Of a stretch of 10,261 nucleotides of DNA, positions 6,867 through 10,261 are shown piece after piece. The position numbers and the translations under genes are program-made. Positions within the stretch are counted from its first letter, which is position 1. Every line of letters starts with the position of its first letter. The DNA comes from an uncultured Butyrivibrio sp. Lineage in GTDB: Bacteria > Bacillota > Clostridia > Lachnospirales > Lachnospiraceae. The notes under the pieces were generated by a model. The model was given only the letters and a program-made list of their open reading frames with translations. It searched no databases and had not been told where the DNA came from. The stretch covers positions 1-10,261 of the forward strand of contig NZ_CAMVPU010000088.1 in NCBI RefSeq assembly GCF_947169445.1. Reading direction: 5' to 3'.

Positions 6867-8906
6867 ATGGGCGCTAATACTAACAACGGATCACCTAAGG
6901 CTATCAGTACCAAACTGTCACTGATGTTTGTAGCTCTTTTGCTGGTAAGTATTTTGGTGGCAGAGGGAGTTACATTTGCTCTTGGCTTTGGTATGATCAA
7001 GGATCTTATCTACACTTCACTTAAGAATGAGGTTTCGGCTGATGCAGCTCAGGTTAATAAAGAGCTTACAGCTACCTTCTACTATTTGAATGGTGTAGCT
7101 GATGCGATTGAACAAACTGATTATGCTAGTAATGACGATATAATGGAGTATTTGAAGGGAACAGTAGGAAGATATGGAATGATCCCAACTGGTGCGTACC
7201 TGATGCTCAATGATGATACTTTCATTTATCCAAGTCAACCTGATTTCAAGATGGATAATATAACCGGAAATGTCATGTATGTTCAGGCAATTCAGTATAC
7301 AAACTCATGGTTCTATTTCTATGACGAGCCATATTTTGATACAGTTACCGGAGCGCTTTGTTCATCTGTTCTTCGTCACGTTCATCTTAAGGATGGAAGA
7401 GAAGGATGCTTTGCTGCAGACCTTATGTTGTCCAAGGCTCAGGAACAGCTGAATTCTGTTGAACTGTATCAGACCGGCGGTGCCATGATGGTAACCGGTT
7501 CCGGACTAATTCTTTCATATAAGGATGATCCTTCACTTTGTGGAACAAACGTAGCAGATATTCCGGATAATGCTTTCCTTACAGCAATCGGAAATTTTGC
7601 AGCGCAGGAAGCTGTAAGCGAAACTCACGAAGTTACAGGACTTAAGGTTGCTGGTGAAAAGTATTTCTTCGTTTCATCAGGGGTAAGCGGAACTGACTGG
7701 AGCGTTATTGTATACGCTAAGCAAAAAGAAGTTATGGCAACCATGCAGAAAATAGTAATTGTTCTTATACTTGTAACACTTGCCGCAGTTCTGATCGTAA
7801 TATTCGTAATGAACTTTGCTCTTAAGGGAATGATCAAGAAGCCTGTAACATCCCTTACAGACAACATTGGTAAGATTTCTAACGGTGATTTTACTGTTAA
7901 TATCGCATCCAATGGTAATGATGAAATTGCCTATATGAATAAGGCAATGGGCGAGTTTGTAAATGGAATGAGATCCTCACTTGGTGAGATCAAGGATGTT
8001 TCAGGAAGGCTTCTTGGAGATGCCCAGACCTCCAAGAGCACCGCTGAAAATCTTGAGGAAGCAGCTAATGATCAGTCAGCCAGCATGACTCAGATTCGAG
8101 AGAATATTGAAAACATGGCCAAGGCTGTCAATGAAGTTGCTGAGAATGCTACAGTTCTTGCACAGACCGTTTCCAGCGTAACTGAGCAGGAAGAGATGAT
8201 AGAAGAGACCATGAAAGAACTGGTTACCAAGGCTGACAGCGGACAGCAGGATATGGAATCAGTTGCTAATGGCATGAACGATATCGTTGATTCCATGAAG
8301 GATATGGCTGATGCGGTAGCTAGTGTTGATGAAGCTGCAGATAAGATCAATCAGATCGTTGACCTTATCAATTCCATTTCTTCACAGACCAATCTGCTTT
8401 CACTTAATGCCAGCATTGAGGCTGCAAGAGCAGGAGAAGCAGGAAAAGGCTTTGCAGTTGTTGCTCAGGAGATTGGACAGCTTGCCCAGAATTCAGCTGA
8501 TGCTACTAAGCAGATCGGTGATATCATTAAGGAAATGTCTGCAAGAGTTCAGCAGCTGTCACAGAAATCAGAGTCCAATACTCAGCTCATCAATGACAGT
8601 GCAGAATCTGTAAATACAGCAGCAACTACCTTCAGAGAAATTACTCAGCAGCTGTCTGATGCCAATACTACTCTTGCTACCATGGCAGAGCAGATGGAGA
8701 AGGTTAATGACGTTGCTACAAATATGGCATCTGTATCTGAGGAACAGTCAGCATCTACTCAGGAGATTGCAGACAACGTTGACAGAGTTACAGAGGCAGC
8801 CAAGGACGTTGCATCTTCTTCAGAGATGGTTGCAAGTGCAGCTTCTTCCGTATCGGATGCTGTTGATACCATCAACGATAACCTTGAGAGGTTTACAATT
8901 CAGTAA
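6867..8906 (+). CDS. methyl-accepting chemotaxis protein with dCache-like sensor
   Basis: This 679-residue transmembrane receptor should sense an extracellular ligand and control CheA kinase activity and flagellar rotation. A short cytoplasmic N-terminus is followed by membrane segment 1 (about 17-42), an extracellular region of about 250 residues, membrane segment 2 (about 294-318), a HAMP domain (about 319-372) and a long coiled-coil signalling domain. The hairpin tip that contacts CheA/CheW is the highly conserved stretch at 505-536, including NLLSLNASIEAARAGEAG. The sensor's length and the WFYFYDEPYFDTVTG segment (147-161) suggest a double-Cache fold, but I do not see a full amino-acid-binding signature, so the ligand is unknown. 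There is no C-terminal CheR/CheB docking pentapeptide. The start is supported by AGGAGGGTG ending 2 bases before the ATG. No flagellar or che genes are adjacent, so it is an isolated receptor gene. Confidence 0.95.
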   Translation: MGANTNNGSPKAISTKLSLMFVALLLVSILVAEGVTFALGFGMIKDLIYTSLKNEVSADAAQVNKELTATFYYLNGVADAIEQTDYASNDDIMEYLKGTVGRYGMIPTGAYLMLNDDTFIYPSQPDFKMDNITGNVMYVQAIQYTNSWFYFYDEPYFDTVTGALCSSVLRHVHLKDGREGCFAADLMLSKAQEQLNSVELYQTGGAMMVTGSGLILSYKDDPSLCGTNVADIPDNAFLTAIGNFAAQEAVSETHEVTGLKVAGEKYFFVSSGVSGTDWSVIVYAKQKEVMATMQKIVIVLILVTLAAVLIVIFVMNFALKGMIKKPVTSLTDNIGKISNGDFTVNIASNGNDEIAYMNKAMGEFVNGMRSSLGEIKDVSGRLLGDAQTSKSTAENLEEAANDQSASMTQIRENIENMAKAVNEVAENATVLAQTVSSVTEQEEMIEETMKELVTKADSGQQDMESVANGMNDIVDSMKDMADAVASVDEAADKINQIVDLINSISSQTNLLSLNASIEAARAGEAGKGFAVVAQEIGQLAQNSADATKQIGDIIKEMSARVQQLSQKSESNTQLINDSAESVNTAATTFREITQQLSDANTTLATMAEQMEKVNDVATNMASVSEEQSASTQEIADNVDRVTEAAKDVASSSEMVASAASSVSDAVDTINDNLERFTIQ

Positions 8907-8918
8907 CCATGGTTACTG
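8901..8918. repeat. perfect 18-base palindrome over the chemoreceptor stop codon
   Basis: CAGTAACCATGGTTACTG equals its own reverse complement and contains the TAA stop (8904-8906). As RNA it could fold only with a strained loop, so it may be a dimeric protein site or chance. Confidence 0.5.
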
Positions 8919-8942
8919 TTTAGTAATATATTTTGAATTGCC

Positions 8943-8977
8943 GGGGTACGCTTGTCTCAAGCGTGCCCTGACTTTTT
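8943..8977 (+). terminator. intrinsic terminator of the chemoreceptor gene
   Basis: GGGTACGCTTG (8944-8954) pairs with CAAGCGTGCCC (8958-8968), 11 pairs including one T-G wobble, around a 3-base loop. TTTTT follows at 8973-8977 after four bases. Confidence 0.85.
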
Positions 8978-9050
8978 GTGTGTAGAGCACTTGCTGAGGT
9001 TTTATCGAAGGTATTATCTATATTTATATCTGCCGATAAGGTTTCCTTAA

Positions 9051-9079
9051 TTTATCTATAGAAAAAGCTATGCTATATT
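9051..9079 (+). promoter_or_regulatory. possible extended -10 promoter of cysK
   Basis: TGC-TATATT (9071-9079) is an extended -10 element. A weak -35 candidate TTTATC (9051-9056) sits 17 bases before the -10 hexamer. The leader would be only about 38 bases, too short for a T-box or S-box riboswitch, so any sulfur regulation would have to come from a DNA-binding protein. Confidence 0.4.
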
Positions 9080-9123
9080 ATAAACATCAAAACAAACAAC
9101 AATTCTTGATGGAGGAAAAAATC

Positions 9124-10059
9124 ATGGCAGATATAAAAGAAAGCGCATTGGAGCTTATTGGGGGAACACCTATTCTTAAACTTAATGGATACAGCAAGGC
9201 AGCAGGAGTTACAAATGCTACACTTCTTGCCAAGCTTGAGTACCTTAATCCAGCTGGATCAGTTAAGGACAGAGTAGCACTTAGCATGATAGAGGATGCT
9301 GAGAAGAGCGGTAAATTAAAGCCGGGAGCTACAATCATTGAGCCTACCAGTGGAAATACAGGAATTGGTCTTGCAGCAGTTGCAGCAGCTAAGGGATACA
9401 GAGCAATCCTTACTCTTCCAGATACAATGAGCGTAGAGAGAAGAAATCTTTTAAAGGCTTACGGTGCTGAGATCGTACTTACAGAAGGCGCTAAGGGTAT
9501 GAAGGGCGCAATTGCCAAGGCAGAAGAACTTGAAAAAGAAATTGACGGAGCTATAATCCTTGGACAGTTTGTAAATCCTGCAAACCCTGAAATTCACAGA
9601 AAGACCACAGGCCCTGAAATCTGGAAGCAGACAGGCGGACAGGTAGATATCTTCGTAGCAGGTGTTGGTACAGGTGGAACAGTTACAGGTGTTGGTGAGT
9701 TCCTTAAGGAAGTAAACCCTGATGTTAAGATCGTAGCAGTTGAGCCGGCAAGCAGCCCTGTTCTTTCAAAGGGAACAGCAGGAGCACACAAGATTCAGGG
9801 AATCGGTGCAGGTTTTGTACCTGATACTCTTAACACCAAAATCTATGATGAAGTTATTGCAATTGAGAATGATGACGCATTCGCAGAAGGCAAGAAATTT
9901 GCAGTTTCAGAGGGTATTCTTGTTGGAATTTCATCAGGTGCAGCTTTGAAGGCAGCTACAATCCTTGCAGAAAGAGAAGAGAATAAAGGAAAGAATATTG
10001 TGGTTCTTTTACCTGATTCCGGAGACAGATACCTTTCAACACCATTATTTGCAGACTAA
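9124..10059 (+). CDS. cysK: cysteine synthase A (O-acetylserine sulfhydrylase)
   Basis: CysK is a cytoplasmic pyridoxal-phosphate enzyme that makes L-cysteine from O-acetylserine and sulfide. At 311 residues it has the usual length. The cofactor lysine is Lys48 in NPAGSVKDRVA (42-52). PTSGNTGIGLA (about 74-84) is the substrate-binding loop. GVGTGGTVTGVG (180-191) binds the cofactor phosphate, and GISSGAA (268-274) holds the serine that contacts the pyridine nitrogen. The ATG at 9124 is chosen because GGAGG (9111-9115) lies 8 bases upstream; earlier in-frame ATGs at 9070 and 9109 overlap the promoter and the ribosome binding site. The motifs fit CysK better than cystathionine beta-synthase, since there is no C-terminal CBS extension; CysM cannot be fully excluded. 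cysE is not next to it in this window. Confidence 0.96.
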   Translation: MADIKESALELIGGTPILKLNGYSKAAGVTNATLLAKLEYLNPAGSVKDRVALSMIEDAEKSGKLKPGATIIEPTSGNTGIGLAAVAAAKGYRAILTLPDTMSVERRNLLKAYGAEIVLTEGAKGMKGAIAKAEELEKEIDGAIILGQFVNPANPEIHRKTTGPEIWKQTGGQVDIFVAGVGTGGTVTGVGEFLKEVNPDVKIVAVEPASSPVLSKGTAGAHKIQGIGAGFVPDTLNTKIYDEVIAIENDDAFAEGKKFAVSEGILVGISSGAALKAATILAEREENKGKNIVVLLPDSGDRYLSTPLFAD

Positions 10060-10075
10060 ATCAGTACTCGGCAAA

Positions 10076-10099
10076 ATAGATTTCTCATTTGAAATCTAT
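10076..10099 (+). repeat. perfect AT-rich hairpin after cysK
   Basis: ATAGATTTC (10076-10084) pairs with GAAATCTAT (10091-10099) around the loop TCATTT. It has no T-tract and lies 16 bases after the cysK stop, so it probably protects the 3' end. The same loop sequence occurs in the next hairpin. Confidence 0.5.
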
Positions 10100-10121
10100 A
10101 AAATATAGGAATAACAAAGTA

Positions 10122-10155
10122 TCACCATTGCTCATTTGCAGTGGTGACTTTTTTT
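10122..10155 (+). terminator. intrinsic terminator of cysK
   Basis: TCACCATTGC (10122-10131) pairs with GCAGTGGTGA (10138-10147), 10 pairs with one T-G wobble, around the loop TCATTT. Seven T follow (10149-10155). Confidence 0.88.
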
Positions 10156-10208
10156 ACTTTTTTTTCATTCTTTTCACTTCCCTCGAACTTGCTGATGTAG
10201 AAAATATC

Positions 10209-10227
10209 CTGTCTTTGACAGCTTTTT
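10209..10227 (+). terminator. weak hairpin with T-run in the right-hand tail
   Basis: CTGTC-ttt-GACAG (10209-10221) is followed by CTTTTT. The stem is only five pairs. It could be a backup terminator for cysK, or lie at the 3' end of a convergent minus-strand gene beyond the window. The tail from 10156 to 10261 shows no gene that can be supported. Confidence 0.25.
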
Positions 10228-10261
10228 AAAGAAAAAAGTCCTGTATCCCGCTCTGGTAGCG

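Noticed and set aside
2126..8923. Shared 12-mer GTTACTGTTTAG near 2126-2137 and 8912-8923
   Set aside because: A few such matches are expected by chance in 10 kb of AT-rich sequence.
9032..9039. GCCGATAA, identical to the sigma-28 (flagellar) -10 consensus
   Set aside because: The expected TAAA-type -35 is absent at the right distance, and the next gene is cysK, not a motility gene.
10226..10261. Minus-strand open frame entering from the right edge and ending at TAA
   Set aside because: Only 11 residues (RYQSGIQDFFL) are visible and other minus frames are also open, so no gene end can be called.

Overview
The window looks like chromosomal DNA from a low-to-mid GC Firmicute, most likely a rumen or gut Lachnospiraceae of the Butyrivibrio/Pseudobutyrivibrio type. 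This is inference from AT-rich intergenic DNA, strong AGGAGG-type ribosome binding sites, intrinsic terminators after most genes, an intracellular-type GH115 xylan-side-chain enzyme and a chemotaxis receptor. No phage, transposon, CRISPR, rRNA or tRNA was seen.

Layout, left to right. (1) 1-234: a possible gene tail and a good sigma-A promoter. (2) 235-1734 (+): M18 family zinc aminopeptidase. (3) 1825-1879: a very strong bidirectional terminator shared with a convergent gene. (4) 1902-2084 (-): a 60-residue peptide gene with a double-glycine-type export leader fused to a CxxC/CxxC zinc-ribbon-like core; this is the most unusual item here. (5) 2335-5319 (+): GH115 alpha-glucuronidase-like enzyme without a signal peptide. 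(6) 5320-5563: an intergenic stretch with a promoter and a strong terminator hairpin that ends only about 25 bases before queA, a layout suggesting transcription attenuation. (7) 5564-6613 (+): queA, with its own terminator. (8) 6867-8906 (+): membrane methyl-accepting chemotaxis protein with a dCache-like sensor. (9) 9124-10059 (+): cysK, followed by hairpins and a terminator. (10) The last 100 bases carry no assignable gene.

The genes appear to be mostly monocistronic: nearly every gap is 170-250 bases and contains a terminator, a promoter or both. They do not form one pathway. Peptide turnover (M18), hemicellulose side-chain removal (GH115), tRNA queuosine modification (QueA), chemotaxis and cysteine synthesis are ordinary functions of a free-living fibre-degrading anaerobe. 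The parts that deserve attention are the small leader-bearing peptide and the queA leader RNA.
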